DNA from: Filobacillus milosensis
Lineage (GTDB): Bacteria > Bacillota > Bacilli > Bacillales > Alkalibacillaceae
Length of the DNA stretch: 64,000 nt
NCBI RefSeq assembly: GCF_004402015.1
Contig: NZ_SOPW01000011.1
Span: 1-64,000 of the forward strand
Direction: 5' to 3'
In this document: positions 1-9,526 of the stretch, in pieces
Layout of the letters: every line of letters begins with the position of its first letter
Position numbering within the stretch: the first letter of the stretch is position 1
Notes under the pieces: model-generated
Seen by the model: only the letters and a program-made list of their open reading frames with translations
Told to the model about the DNA's origin: nothing
Databases searched by the model: none
Translations under genes and position numbers: made by a program

Positions 1-115
1 CTTAGCTCTTTGGGATAATTATTTTGCTTTTTACCCATTGTAAACACGTCCTTTAAAAATGTTATTTCCATTGTAAACATTTCGCCAGTTGGTGTGTCCA
101 CTTTTTATACTAACC

Positions 116-207
116 CTCAATAGACCGATCGATATAGCGGATAGAAGTTTGAAACTAGCGGATAGAACCTTCAGACTTGCGGATAGGACCCCAAAAATAG
201 CGGATAG
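116..207. repeat. 21-bp-phased intergenic array, GCGGATAG box
   Basis: GCGGATAG starts at 137, 158, 179 and 200, a spacing of exactly 21 bp each time. A decayed fifth unit at 116 keeps only ATAG. The linkers between boxes are not conserved. Read on the minus strand the array gives a heptad ORF with recurring Leu-Ser-Ala, which is a by-product of 21 being seven codons and not a gene. The first 321 bases hold no other recognisable feature apart from the ywhD ribosome binding site. Confidence 0.85.
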
Positions 208-321
208 TATCATTGAAATAACTTTTACTTATGAACATTAAGTCATATTAATCATGCCATTTGAGAATTTTGACCGCTTTGTGGCAAAATAGACATAGAG
301 TATGTAACAGGAGGTTTTGCG

Positions 322-843
322 ATGAATTCGTTTGATGATAAAGAAAACAAAAAAAGTAATCAATTTACCATTATGAAGGACGACCCAATAGATGGTCACC
401 CAGGTTATAGTGGCGGTGGCTCATTTAGTTTAGAAAACATGTCACCTTTAATCGTGGATCCCAATGAAGATAAAGTTTGGGTCGATATGGGTGCGATGCA
501 TGCGCGTAGTGAAGTGGAAAAACGAATTAAGTTCGTCACTGATAAAGAAGAAGTTCCAAATGGTAAGCCTTATTGGATTGTATGGGTAACCGTTGAACGC
601 CATGAACAAGGTCCGTATTATCATGGAGTTGCTGCAAGCTTTTTAGAGGTTGACCGTGAAGCGCGTCGTGGCTTTAAAATTCTAGCTGAGCACGTTAACC
701 GTATGGATAAATCACTTAAAGGTAAAATAATTGTGGATCAAATGGATGATCATTCTAAGAAATTGCTCGGTGAATTTTTAAAAGAATTTAACGAGGAATA
801 TTGGAACAATTCAACTGGTGAATTAAAACAATCTTTCGCATAA
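322..843 (+). CDS. ywhD: YwhD family protein
   Basis: A 173-residue soluble protein matching the YwhD family of Bacillaceae (about 172 residues in B. subtilis); its biochemical role is not known. The start is supported by an AGGAGG ribosome binding site about six bases upstream. No signal peptide or membrane segment is visible. The N-terminus is polar and rich in Lys, Asn and Gly, and the middle carries the family-typical stretch around PYWIVWVTVER. It lies next to pbpG as in B. subtilis, where ywhD and pbpG are also neighbours, but here the two genes converge on a shared terminator. Confidence 0.85.
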   Translation: MNSFDDKENKKSNQFTIMKDDPIDGHPGYSGGGSFSLENMSPLIVDPNEDKVWVDMGAMHARSEVEKRIKFVTDKEEVPNGKPYWIVWVTVERHEQGPYYHGVAASFLEVDREARRGFKILAEHVNRMDKSLKGKIIVDQMDDHSKKLLGEFLKEFNEEYWNNSTGELKQSFA

Positions 844-947
844 TTTTTGAATACATTGTGAACATTTAATGTTTAGATTGTAAGTTAGACAAATACTTTG
901 TAAAATGAAATCAAACATGGGTTTTATATCGCATGTTTATTAGGACA

Positions 948-988
948 AATAAATGGGGCTGGCCAATATAGGTCAGCCCCATTTATAT
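948..988. terminator. bidirectional terminator between ywhD and pbpG
   Basis: A GC-rich inverted repeat (AAATGGGGCTGGCC paired with GGTCAGCCCCATTT, loop AATATA) has A and T tracts on both sides, so it can end transcription of both converging genes. Confidence 0.85.
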
Positions 989-994
989 TTATAA

Positions 995-2935
995 TCATTT
1001 TCCACAGACCTCTTTTGGTTCAGTACCTTTAATATAATAAGTTAATCGTGTTTTCTCTTCGCAAGCAGGCCCTTCTAATTTACCAGAAAAGGGGTCGACT
1101 TGAAGTCCAATGACTCCAGTGGGCACTTGGAAGGTTTGTAATGGAATATTTTCATGTAAACGTTCCATGTAAGTTGCCCAAATTTCTTTTGCTGCACGAT
1201 TCTCTTGAATGCGTTCAATTTCCCTATTATCGTCAAAGCCTGTCCAAATCGCAGTAGTATAATGTGGAGAGAATCCAATCATCCAACTATCGTTCGGTGT
1301 CGTACCCGATTTCCCTGCGTATTGATGCGTTAATCGTTGAGCGATTGACGCGCCAGTGACATACATATAATCATTCATTCGAGAGTCAAACATTCCCGTT
1401 AGCAAATGAGTAAGGACAAACGCATGGTTTTCCTCAAGTCGACGTTGCGGCGTCTCAGCTTGATGTTGGTAAACAATATTACCATCACGGTCAACGATTT
1501 TTTCGATAACGTAAGGGTTGACTGACCAACCTTGATTGGCAAGCACACTATATGCCTCAGCCATTTCTAACACTGAAACGGATGCCGTACCTAAAGCTAG
1601 TGATAAGACAGGGGGCAATTCGGCATCCAGACCAAAAGCATCGGCAGCTTGAACTAAATTTTCTGGGCCTATATATTGATTTGTTTTAATAGCATAAATA
1701 TTATCGGACACAGCTACAGCTTGAGCTAATGTAACTGGACGGTTAGCGTAAGTATCACTGTAATTAGATGGTGAGTATATTTCACCGTTCTCAAGAGAAA
1801 AGGTCGTAGGGCGACTATCTAAAGTGGTTGACGGTGTAAAACCATAAACAAGTGCCGCGTAATATAAAAAAGGTTTAAATGTTGAGCCTGTCATGCGTTC
1901 GGCTTGAGTAACCCTGTTAAATGGTGATTCATCAAAACTTCTTCCTCCTTGTAAGGCAACTATTTTTCCTGTACGTGGTTCAATGGTCACAGCACCAATC
2001 TGTAACTCGGAATCACTTGGCATTTGTTCTTGGACAGTCTGTTCAAGCTTTTCCTGTGCTTGATGGTTTAGGGTTGTGTGAACTTGATAGCCTTTTCCAT
2101 CTAATTTTTGCCGGTCGATACCCAAAATGTCCGCAGCTTGATTCATAGCAAAATCGGTAAAATATTGGCCGACTTCAGGCTGCTGTTCTGAAGCGGTAAC
2201 AGCTATCCTTAGATCAACACGTTTTGCCTGGTTCATCGCAGCTTCACTAATTTTATTCGTTTCATTCATACGCTCTAGAATCCACTCTTGTCTATTGATG
2301 GCATTCTCATACGAAATTAAAGGCGAATAAACAGATGGTCCTTTTGGGATTGCAGTGAGTAATGCGGCTTCTTCTAAAGCAAGTTCATCAGCATCCTTAT
2401 CAAAATAAAACCGACTTGCTGCTTGTACACCGTATTGTCCGTGTCCAAAATAAATAGTGTTTAAGTAACCCTCAAGAATCTCTTCTTTATCCTGGAAAAT
2501 TTCGAGCCTAAGAGCGATTAATGCTTCATGGATTTTTCGCTCCCAGGATTTTTGGTGTGTCAGATAAATATTCCTGGCATATTGTTGTGTAATCGTACTT
2601 GCACCTTGAACTTTATCGAAAGCCAGAATATTATGATACACTGCACCAGCTATTCGTTTAAGATCAAAACCGAAGTGATCGTAAAAATGTGCATCTTCAG
2701 CTGAAATAAAAGCGTCAATAAGATGAGGAGAGATATCATCTAATTCAACCCAAAACCGGTTTTGGACACCTCTTTCAACTGAAACGACTTCCCCATTTTG
2801 CCCATATATAACAGTGTTTTCGTCTAAACTGTATTCAGGAGGCCCCTGCATGACTGAGTATACTAAAATGACTAAACCTGTTGATATGGCGAATGCGATC
2901 GCAAATAAAAAGGTATTAAAAAACTTTTTTATCAT
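995..2935 (-). CDS. pbpG: class A penicillin-binding protein (PbpG-like)
   Basis: A bifunctional peptidoglycan glycosyltransferase and transpeptidase of 646 residues, anchored by one N-terminal membrane helix. The glycosyltransferase domain shows the family motifs SAEDAHFYDHFG, GASTITQQ and RKIHEALIALRLE. The transpeptidase has the active-site SxxK (GSTFKP), SDN and KSGT motifs. The start at 2935 is preferred because AGGAGAG lies six bases before it; an in-frame start at 2986 has no such site. By synteny with ywhD it is the PbpG (YwhE) type, which in B. subtilis is made in the forespore and acts in spore wall synthesis. Upstream on its strand is a CATACTA box resembling a sporulation sigma factor -10, with a poor -35. 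Confidence 0.88.
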   Translation of the reverse strand: MIKKFFNTFLFAIAFAISTGLVILVYSVMQGPPEYSLDENTVIYGQNGEVVSVERGVQNRFWVELDDISPHLIDAFISAEDAHFYDHFGFDLKRIAGAVYHNILAFDKVQGASTITQQYARNIYLTHQKSWERKIHEALIALRLEIFQDKEEILEGYLNTIYFGHGQYGVQAASRFYFDKDADELALEEAALLTAIPKGPSVYSPLISYENAINRQEWILERMNETNKISEAAMNQAKRVDLRIAVTASEQQPEVGQYFTDFAMNQAADILGIDRQKLDGKGYQVHTTLNHQAQEKLEQTVQEQMPSDSELQIGAVTIEPRTGKIVALQGGRSFDESPFNRVTQAERMTGSTFKPFLYYAALVYGFTPSTTLDSRPTTFSLENGEIYSPSNYSDTYANRPVTLAQAVAVSDNIYAIKTNQYIGPENLVQAADAFGLDAELPPVLSLALGTASVSVLEMAEAYSVLANQGWSVNPYVIEKIVDRDGNIVYQHQAETPQRRLEENHAFVLTHLLTGMFDSRMNDYMYVTGASIAQRLTHQYAGKSGTTPNDSWMIGFSPHYTTAIWTGFDDNREIERIQENRAAKEIWATYMERLHENIPLQTFQVPTGVIGLQVDPFSGKLEGPACEEKTRLTYYIKGTEPKEVCGK

Positions 2936-3169
2936 GATTATCTCTCCTACTTTGATGTTTAATTGGACATCTTTACAATCAGACATACTTTCTATTTAGT
3001 ATGTAAATATTGCCAAGAATTTAAACGTTGTTTACTTTTAAAATATAGAGGTCGTTTCAGTAGGTAAATTGGTGTATAATAAACTTTTAAACTAAACAAA
3101 AAGGTTATTTTATGTCAAAATATATAGGGTTCTTTTATATATTTGGTTAAGATAGAAAGGAAGATCGCT

Positions 3170-3610
3170 TTGTCTAAAGAACAAATTCCTGTTCATATAA
3201 AAATAGATACGGAAATAGAAGATACGAATGGTAATGAGAACATTACACGTACAGAGCATGGCTCTTATATTCATAAAGGTCACATTCATATGATAAAATA
3301 TGATGAACAAATGGAAGACTTAGGTGAAGTGTATACAACAATTGTAATCCAAGAAGACCGTATATCGATTAAACGTGAAGGTCAATTACAAATGCACCAG
3401 GTTTTCCGTATTGGACATAGTACAGAATGCGTTTATACACACCCTTATGGTAAATTTCGGATGGAAACAACCACACACCGAATGCAATTTATTAAAGGTA
3501 TAGGTAACAAATCAGGAAAACTTTATATAAATTACGACGTGATGTTGAATGATCAAGAACCACGTCGTCACGTATTTGAACTACAGTTTCAAGAGGAGGA
3601 GGAAGCTTAA
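3170..3610 (+). CDS. ywiB: YwiB, DUF1934 family beta-barrel protein
   Basis: A 146-residue soluble protein of the DUF1934 (YwiB) family, probably a small lipocalin-like beta barrel; its function is unknown. A TTG start at 3170 is chosen because AAAGGAAG lies six bases upstream and the length then matches the family (about 142). The longer reading from 3143 has no ribosome binding site. The C-terminus is a run of Glu residues. The stop overlaps the argS start (TAATG), so the two are translationally coupled, as in B. subtilis. A TATAAT box at 3075-3080 may be the promoter -10; the -35 is unclear. Confidence 0.85.
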   Translation: MSKEQIPVHIKIDTEIEDTNGNENITRTEHGSYIHKGHIHMIKYDEQMEDLGEVYTTIVIQEDRISIKREGQLQMHQVFRIGHSTECVYTHPYGKFRMETTTHRMQFIKGIGNKSGKLYINYDVMLNDQEPRRHVFELQFQEEEEA

Positions 3611-5280
3611 TGAGTATCGTAGGACAGATAGAACAAACGCTAAAGCAGGAGATAGAACAAGCCGTAATAGAAGCGGGATTAGCTTCAACAGAAGAAATGC
3701 CAGAGGTTATATTAGAAACACCAAAAGATAAGGCCCATGGTGATTATGCGACAAATATGGCAATGCAGCTAGCACGTATTGCAAAAAAAGCTCCACGCCA
3801 AATTGCTGAAGAATTAGTAGAAAAACTGAATGCTGAAAAAGCTTCTGTGAATAAAGTTGAGATAGCAGGTCCAGGCTTTATTAACTTCTTCTTAGATCAA
3901 TCGAATCTAACAAGTGTTGTAGATACGATCCTAGAGCAACAAGAAGCGTACGGAAAAACAAACGCCAGTGGTGGCAAACGTATTCAAATTGAGTTTGTCT
4001 CAGCAAACCCAACTGGTACGCTTCACTTAGGTCACGCTCGTGGTGCGGCATTTGGTGACGCTTTAGGTAACGTAATGGAAAAAGCAGGTTATGATATTGA
4101 GCGTGAATATTACATCAATGATGCCGGTAACCAAATTGATAACTTAGCTCTTTCAATTAATGCCCGATACTTTCAAGCCCTTGGCAAAGACTTAGATATG
4201 CCAGAAGATGGCTACCATGGTCAAGATATTATTGATTTAGCGCAAGCGCTTGTTGATGAACATGGAAAACGTTTTGCAGATTTAGAGGAAGAAGAACGCC
4301 TGCAAGAATTCCGCTCATATGGTCTTAAGCATTTACTCGAACGTATTGAAACAGATCTTGAAAACTATCGCGTGACATTTGATTCTTGGTTCTCAGAAAC
4401 CTCTTTATATGAAAAAGGTTTAGTTGAAAAAACGGTGGAGAAGCTTCGAGATAAAGGCTTTGTTTATGAAGCTGATGGTGCGACCTGGTTCCAATCAACT
4501 AAATTCGGCGATGATAAAGACCGTGTACTTGTTAAGCAAGACGGCTCATACACTTATTTAACGCCTGATATTGCTTACCATGAAAATAAGATTGAACGTG
4601 GTTTCGATGAGTTAATTAACATATGGGGAGCTGACCACCATGGTTATATTCCTCGTATGCAGGCTGCAATTCAAGCGTTAGGTCATCCTAAGGGCACACT
4701 AGATGTAAAAATTGCTCAAATGGTCAACCTGTTTGAAAATGGTGAAAAGGTCAAAATGAGTAAACGTACGGGTAAGGCGGTCACGATGAAGGAATTAATT
4801 CAAGAGGTTGGTCTTGATGCCACACGTTATTTCTTCATTATGCGTTCGAATGATGCTCATCTAGACTTTGATATGGATTTAGCCAAATCACAATCTAATG
4901 AAAATCCTGTTTATTATGTTCAATACGCACATGCACGTATTTGCAGCATGCTACGCCAGGCTGAAGAAAAAGGTATCGACCTTAATGCTAAAGCTGACAC
5001 TTCTTTACTTCAATCGGAAAAAGAGGTGGACTTACTCAAACGCTTAGGTGACTACCCACAAGTTGTTGCAGACGCGGCGGACAAACGTACACCTCACCGC
5101 ATTCCGCAATATGTGTTTGATTTAGCTTCTGACCTGCACAGTTTTTATAATGCTGAAAAAGTTATTGACTTAGATAATAAAGAATTAACTCAAGCACGAG
5201 TGGCTCTAATGAAAGCTGTAAGAACAGTAATCAAAGATGCATTAGCTCTAGTTGGTGTTAATGCACCTGAAAAAATGTAA
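3610..5280 (+). CDS. argS: arginyl-tRNA synthetase
   Basis: Class I aminoacyl-tRNA synthetase (556 residues) that attaches arginine to tRNA-Arg in the cytoplasm. The N-terminal Arg-tRNA synthetase domain is followed by the catalytic Rossmann fold, with the HIGH signature as HLGH at residues 139-142 and the KMSKS loop as KMSKRTG from residue 382. The C-terminal helical anticodon-binding domain carries YVQYAHARI. Length is normal for the family. It overlaps the ywiB stop by one base and ends at a strong terminator shared with gerQ. Confidence 0.97.
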   Translation: MSIVGQIEQTLKQEIEQAVIEAGLASTEEMPEVILETPKDKAHGDYATNMAMQLARIAKKAPRQIAEELVEKLNAEKASVNKVEIAGPGFINFFLDQSNLTSVVDTILEQQEAYGKTNASGGKRIQIEFVSANPTGTLHLGHARGAAFGDALGNVMEKAGYDIEREYYINDAGNQIDNLALSINARYFQALGKDLDMPEDGYHGQDIIDLAQALVDEHGKRFADLEEEERLQEFRSYGLKHLLERIETDLENYRVTFDSWFSETSLYEKGLVEKTVEKLRDKGFVYEADGATWFQSTKFGDDKDRVLVKQDGSYTYLTPDIAYHENKIERGFDELINIWGADHHGYIPRMQAAIQALGHPKGTLDVKIAQMVNLFENGEKVKMSKRTGKAVTMKELIQEVGLDATRYFFIMRSNDAHLDFDMDLAKSQSNENPVYYVQYAHARICSMLRQAEEKGIDLNAKADTSLLQSEKEVDLLKRLGDYPQVVADAADKRTPHRIPQYVFDLASDLHSFYNAEKVIDLDNKELTQARVALMKAVRTVIKDALALVGVNAPEKM

Positions 5281-5283
5281 AAT

Positions 5284-5322
5284 AAAAAAGCTTTGACCTA
5301 ATGATGGGTCAAAGCTTTTTTA
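5284..5322. terminator. bidirectional terminator between argS and gerQ
   Basis: AAAAAGCTTTGACC and GGTCAAAGCTTTTT pair around a short loop and are flanked by A and T tracts, serving argS on the plus strand and cwlJ-gerQ on the minus strand. Confidence 0.9.
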
Positions 5323-5326
5323 TTAT

Positions 5327-6085
5327 TTATCCAAACGGATATTGATAATTTATTTCTTCATCGAACACAACATAATCGAGGTAAATCATAAGTAGCAAAT
5401 ACCAATTCCCGCTTTCAGGATCAGAGACGACGATGTGATCCTTACCAGCTTCTCGCAGAATTCCTTCAAAAATTTGTTGTTTTTGGCCTTCAAAAGTCAT
5501 ATAAACCTTTACTGGCTTACCTGTATTTAACCTCAGTATATTTTCGATGTAAGATTGTTCACGACCAATTGGTCCGCCTCCACCAATAGGAATTTGAACC
5601 TGCTGCCCTTGCACTTGACCTTGACCACCTTGCATACCGCCTTGATAAGGGCCTTGGCCTTGTTGCATTGGTCCCATGTTAGGCATCATGCCCTGCATTG
5701 GCCCCCCTTGTTGACCACCCATCATACCTTGGCCGCCTTGCTGCATTCCTGGCATCATGCCCCCTTGCATGCCTTGAACCATCCCTGGCATCATTCCGCC
5801 TTGTTGGCCACCCATTCCAGAACCGCCACCTTGCATCATTCCTGGCATCATCCCTTGCATAGGCCCGCCTTGTGAGCTGCCACCCATACCTGGATAACCT
5901 TGGCCTCCGCCAAACTTACCACCTGAACCTTTACCGGGTAAAGACATTTTTTTACCTCCACTTCCAGACCATTTGTTTTGCCCGCCTGGCCATTTACCAG
6001 AAGGACCTTTCATGTTACTGGGGTTGTTGAAAGATTTTTTATCTGGCATTTTTCCGCCTTGCTGTTTACCTTTTGATGAATCCAA
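5327..6085 (-). CDS. gerQ: spore coat protein GerQ
   Basis: GerQ is an inner spore coat protein needed for CwlJ to act during germination and is cross-linked by transglutaminase in B. subtilis. The conserved domain is the C-terminal third (about residues 165-252), including SYIENILRLNTGK and a final NYQYPFG. The N-terminal 160 residues are low complexity, built from Gly, Gln, Met and Pro (repeated GGMMPGM-like units), which makes the protein longer than the roughly 181-residue B. subtilis form. The start is TTG, ten bases after AGGAGG; a nearer ATG is out of frame. It lies 32 bp downstream of cwlJ, so the two form one operon. Confidence 0.9.
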   Translation of the reverse strand: MDSSKGKQQGGKMPDKKSFNNPSNMKGPSGKWPGGQNKWSGSGGKKMSLPGKGSGGKFGGGQGYPGMGGSSQGGPMQGMMPGMMQGGGSGMGGQQGGMMPGMVQGMQGGMMPGMQQGGQGMMGGQQGGPMQGMMPNMGPMQQGQGPYQGGMQGGQGQVQGQQVQIPIGGGGPIGREQSYIENILRLNTGKPVKVYMTFEGQKQQIFEGILREAGKDHIVVSDPESGNWYLLLMIYLDYVVFDEEINYQYPFG

Positions 6086-6117
6086 CGATCATCAACCTCC
6101 TATAGTTAATCTATTAA

Positions 6118-6540
6118 TTAAAATGCTTCTGGACACTCTGAAGGTGTCGGAGCATAGAAACAGTGAGATTTAAAGCGCCCAACATTCCATTGCCCAAACC
6201 ATTGAGGGCGACATTCTGCTTCTGGTCGATAGAACCATAATGAATTGGTGGCAGGCTCCCACCTTTGACCATTTACCGCCCGTCGTGCTAACCGTATATC
6301 TTTAGGACGAGCTCGTTGATAGAAGTAAGACTGTGTTGTAGCTTCAAATCCACCTGGTGATTGATAAATCATATCTGAAAGAGTATCAATCCCAGAGAAG
6401 TCTAGACATTCGACTAAAACCCGGTTGACACCAACGTTTCCAACTAACATCATTCCGAGCTTCCCATCACCTTCAGCTTCTGCTCTCATAAGCCTTGCCA
6501 GTTCACGGAGTTGGGCTTCGTTATAAGCAATAACCGCCAA
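6118..6540 (-). CDS. cwlJ: spore cortex hydrolase CwlJ
   Basis: A 140-residue cell wall hydrolase of the SleB/CwlJ family that degrades spore cortex peptidoglycan during germination. The family catalytic region is visible: the conserved Glu in RLMRAEAEGDGK, the GNVGVNRV motif, and the aromatic NSLWFYRP and CFYAPT segments. There is no signal peptide, as for CwlJ, which sits in the coat rather than being exported like SleB. Translation starts at TTG with AGAGGTGG six bases upstream. Pairing with gerQ matches their dependence on each other for assembly. Confidence 0.92.
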   Translation of the reverse strand: MAVIAYNEAQLRELARLMRAEAEGDGKLGMMLVGNVGVNRVLVECLDFSGIDTLSDMIYQSPGGFEATTQSYFYQRARPKDIRLARRAVNGQRWEPATNSLWFYRPEAECRPQWFGQWNVGRFKSHCFYAPTPSECPEAF

Positions 6541-6735
6541 TTAATACCACCTCTTTCTAGGCAAGCCATTTGCAAGCATTCTTGTAGTTCATAACAATCA
6601 CTAGTTCATTTATATGTGTATTTGGGTAAAAGTTGATTAATAGGCTTGTACTTTTTAGTACATTTGACTAAAAAATGATTAATGTGAGGAGGGGGGGAGA
6701 TTTGGAGGATTGACCAAAGTTTTTATTTATGAACA

Positions 6736-6768
6736 CAAAAAAACTGAGCCACCTAAGTGACTCAGTTC
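6736..6768 (-). terminator. terminator of hemQ
   Basis: AACTGAGCCAC and GTGACTCAGTT pair around CTAA. On the minus strand the stem is followed by a run of seven T residues, directly after hemQ. Confidence 0.85.
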
Positions 6769-6778
6769 ATAGTTAAGG

Positions 6779-7531
6779 CTAAACAGCCATAATTTTTTCT
6801 AAATCTTCTTTTGTTTTGCGATGACCTACGTAGAACTCTCCGAACTCCGCAAAACGTGCGCTCACTTCATCAAACCGCATTTCGTAAATGAGCTTCTTGA
6901 ATTGAAGCATTTCGTGAGCGTATAATGTCACGCCCCATTCCCAATCGTCAAACCCGATACTTCCAGTAATGATTTGGCGAACCTTACCTGCATATTTACG
7001 GCCTGTCATACCATGCTCGTACATCAGGCGGCCGCGTTCATCTTTTTCTTCCATATACCAGTTGTTAACGGCATCTTTTTTACGATCCATTGGGTAAAAA
7101 CAAATATGATCCCATTTAGGTAATACCGGCTTTAATCGAGCCTGGAATTCTGGGTCTGTATTAGGGTCCTTACCTTTTGCCATATAAGCTGATAACTCAA
7201 CAACTGAAACATACGAATAAGCAGGAATTAAAAATTCCGCTAACTTAGTTTTATTAAATTCAGTTTCTAAATCTGTTAATTCATCCATCGTTGGACGAAG
7301 GTTCATGATTAAAAGGTCCGCTTTTTGACCGATGATTTGGTATAAACCAACACTTCCATTTCTATTCGCTTCAATGTCTTCCCAGCTTGAAAGAAGTGCA
7401 TTGAATTCATTTAACGCCTGGTTGCGTTCTTCCTGAGAAGCTAATTTCCAAGCTGTCCAATCAATTTGGCGAAAATCATGTAAACAATACCAACCATCAA
7501 ATGTTTCTACTGCTTCGGGCATTGGATTCAC
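6779..7531 (-). CDS. hemQ: coproheme decarboxylase HemQ (ChdC)
   Basis: A 250-residue chlorite-dismutase-fold protein that decarboxylates coproheme III to haem b, the last step of the Gram-positive haem pathway. Visible family features are the catalytic Tyr and nearby Lys in CFYPMDRKKD and the proximal haem-ligand His in the YEHGMTGRKYAGKVRQII region, followed by GSIGFDDWEWGVTL. Length matches B. subtilis YwfI. In B. subtilis pta follows ywfI; here pta is absent from the locus and a catalase remnant lies upstream instead. Confidence 0.93.
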   Translation of the reverse strand: MNPMPEAVETFDGWYCLHDFRQIDWTAWKLASQEERNQALNEFNALLSSWEDIEANRNGSVGLYQIIGQKADLLIMNLRPTMDELTDLETEFNKTKLAEFLIPAYSYVSVVELSAYMAKGKDPNTDPEFQARLKPVLPKWDHICFYPMDRKKDAVNNWYMEEKDERGRLMYEHGMTGRKYAGKVRQIITGSIGFDDWEWGVTLYAHEMLQFKKLIYEMRFDEVSARFAEFGEFYVGHRKTKEDLEKIMAV

Positions 7532-7698
7532 TCCTTGTGTTCTATTCCTTTTCCAATTACAACTATATCATATGGCTTACAAATCGTTAAAAGATAAGTG
7601 GTGAATGTTTTGTTACGAATCTTCAAAAAGAAAAAGTATAAAAATGTGCCTTTTTATTAGTTTGTGGTATTTAAACCCTTGTTTTTAGATTGAAATTT

Positions 7699-7812
7699 CC
7701 GAAAAACCTATTTAAAGCTCCGGAAAGAAGATGTTTTTAAGTTGATTCGACAGAATTCGTTCCCTTAAACGTCTTGAAAACCTCCGGAAAGCCAAAGAAA
7801 ACCTCCGGAAAA
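7699..7812. repeat. TCCGGAAA element with 21-64-21 architecture (copy 1)
   Basis: CCGA/CCGG boxes start at 7699, 7720, 7784 and 7805, giving spacings of 21, 64 and 21 bp. The core has TTCGACA at 7746 and TTCGTTC at 7756, ten bases apart. It sits in the 415-bp gap between hemQ and the katE remnant. Apart from this element and the remnant's ribosome binding site I see nothing else there. Confidence 0.85.
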
Positions 7813-7946
7813 TGTTGTTCTTTTTTATACGGAATTAGAATTATAACGTTTATTAAGAAAAAAGTATTATTTTGTTGAGAGGTTGTTTATGGAGAGGGCA
7901 AGACGGGAAGATATCAACACATTATAAATTCCAAGGAGGTATTAGG

Positions 7947-8224
7947 TTGAGCGATAAGAACCGTAAAGATGAACAGCTAGAACAGTTAAGGGTGAAAATG
8001 GTGAAGTAGAAGCAGACCATTCACTTCTAACAAGTGACTCTGTTTTATTTGATGCGCTTTACATCGTGGGCAGCCCATCGATGGACAAAAAGTTCAAGCA
8101 AGATTCACTATACTTCCTTCATGATGGCGTTGGTGTTGTGACGAATGAAGACAAGAAATCATTTGTTAAAGAATTCGTTGCCGCTATCGCAGAACACCGC
8201 CATTGGAATCGTGAGTTGGTATAA
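7947..8224 (+). pseudogene. katE: katE-type catalase remnant with a large internal deletion
   Basis: A TTG codon with AAGGAGG seven bases upstream begins a frame reading MSDKNRKDEQLEQLR, which resembles the N-terminus of B. subtilis KatE (contains KDEQLEQ). After about 15 codons the frame breaks. A second frame then continues to 8224 with VLFDALYIVGS and a closing HRHWNREL, resembling the C-terminal class I glutaminase-like domain of large-subunit catalases. The whole haem-binding catalase core, roughly 600 codons, is missing. The join lies near 7990. The gene cannot make catalase; its ribosome binding site and terminator survive. Identification rests on remembered family sequences. Confidence 0.75.
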
Positions 8225-8484
8225 ATAAAAGAGGCTGGGACAAAAAGTAAGTGACAGGTGTGAAAGGCGAATGTTATTATCGAAGCTTCGCTTAGCGTAG
8301 TCAAAATACGTAGACTCCTGGTCGGCTAAAAGCGGGCACGTCCTATGCCCAACGCCGACACTTGAACGTCCGGTGCTTCGCAGGAACAGCACGAGCTGAA
8401 AATCACCTAAAACGAACGGATGTGAGTTTTAGGAAGTTGAAGCCGTGCCTGCGGAAAGCGAAGTATTTTGACGGAGCGATAAAG
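8225..8484. repeat. composite intergenic repeat with nested hairpin module (copy 1)
   Basis: This begins with GAGGCTGGGACAAAAAG and contains GACTCCTG then, after a 50-base hairpin module, GCAGGAACAGCACGAGCTGAA. The flanks resemble an interspersed repeat common in Bacillaceae intergenic regions, split by the module. The module stems are GTCGGC (8321) with GCCGAC (8354), and inside them GGGCA (8334) with TGCCC (8346). Two further copies of the module lie at 26344 and 35650. Confidence 0.75.
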
Positions 8485-8485
8485 T

Positions 8486-8530
8486 AAACCCGTACTATGA
8501 TGATTAAGCTTTAATCAGAGTACGGGTTTT
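8486..8530. terminator. bidirectional terminator between katE remnant and lipL
   Basis: AAACCCGTACT pairs with AGTACGGGTTT, with A and T tracts outside the stem on both strands. Confidence 0.8.
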
Positions 8531-8561
8531 ATACCAATAAAAACTTATGTCTCATCTTCTT

Positions 8562-9386
8562 TTAATCTTTATAAACTCTCTTATTTCGTTCCTGCATTAA
8601 CTCAAGTCGGTTTTGAAACCAGTCTTGTTCTTGAGCAGATAACTCTCGGTTATCAATATTAACGCCACGTTTTGATAACTTTTTCTCGATTCGATCAATA
8701 ACCTGCTGAACGTTTAATGGTTTTTTAAATAATTGTTCAAGCGATGACATGACACTTGGGTCAATCGAAGGATATTTGAACTTAGTTGGTTCACCTTTTA
8801 AAGCATAGTCATAAAACGTTTTAAGTAATTGGGCGCGTTCTTCACCTTTGCCTTCAACGTCTAAATATATTTGAACGGCTGATCCATTTTTGACACGACG
8901 TTGTGATATGCCGGCAAATTTTTTACCCTCAATGCTTAAATCATAGCTGCCAGGACAGTAAGATTGTTCGATTTCATAAGCTTTAATAGGTAAATTTTCT
9001 TCTTCAAATAACCATTGAATAAAATCAACCATCGCGTCGTAGCCATCATGAATATCAAAGTCTTTGGCATCAGGAAAAACAAGAGAGATGTTTAATACTC
9101 CCTCATCTAGAACGACAGCCAGTCCACCAGAGTTACGGACGATGACCTCGTACCCCTGTTCTTCTAAGAAACGAATACCTTCATCTAAATAAGGCAAACG
9201 GCTATCGGGAATTCCCAATACAACTGTAGGCTCGTGTACCCAGTAACGGATCGCGGTTTCCTTTTCATGGCTGGCAGTTAAACATAAAGCGTCATCAGTA
9301 GCGAATGATTCAATAATTTTAGCTTTGGTCGCGTTACTATGATCTATTTTTCTAATATATTTAAAATCCAATAAAGAATGCTTCAT
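8562..9386 (-). CDS. lipL: octanoyl-[GcvH]:protein octanoyltransferase LipL
   Basis: An amidotransferase of the biotin/lipoate protein ligase fold (274 residues) that moves octanoyl groups from GcvH to the E2 subunits of 2-oxoacid dehydrogenases in lipoate assembly. The catalytic Cys is at about residue 144 in QSYCPGSYDL, which matches the family motif around the LipL nucleophile. RNSGGLAVV and GKKFAGISQRR are the conserved substrate-pocket segments. The position beside hemQ matches B. subtilis ywfL near ywfI, although pta is missing here. Confidence 0.92.
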   Translation of the reverse strand: MKHSLLDFKYIRKIDHSNATKAKIIESFATDDALCLTASHEKETAIRYWVHEPTVVLGIPDSRLPYLDEGIRFLEEQGYEVIVRNSGGLAVVLDEGVLNISLVFPDAKDFDIHDGYDAMVDFIQWLFEEENLPIKAYEIEQSYCPGSYDLSIEGKKFAGISQRRVKNGSAVQIYLDVEGKGEERAQLLKTFYDYALKGEPTKFKYPSIDPSVMSSLEQLFKKPLNVQQVIDRIEKKLSKRGVNIDNRELSAQEQDWFQNRLELMQERNKRVYKD

Positions 9387-9526
9387 TATAATCGGTCCTT
9401 ATATCAAAGTTTACATATAGTAGTTTAATCGATTTTGAGCTAGTAAGAAAGTATTCGTGTATAAATGGCGAAAATGCCATAAAAATATTATAATAGAATT
9501 AATTGGAAGAAAGGGATGTGGATTAA

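Noticed and set aside
31-213. Heptad-repeat small protein on the minus strand
   Set aside because: It is a by-product of the 21-bp array; it has no ribosome binding site and similar frames appear in every array.
5555-5875. His-rich ORF opposite gerQ
   Set aside because: Antisense of the Gly/Met/Gln repeats; no ribosome binding site.
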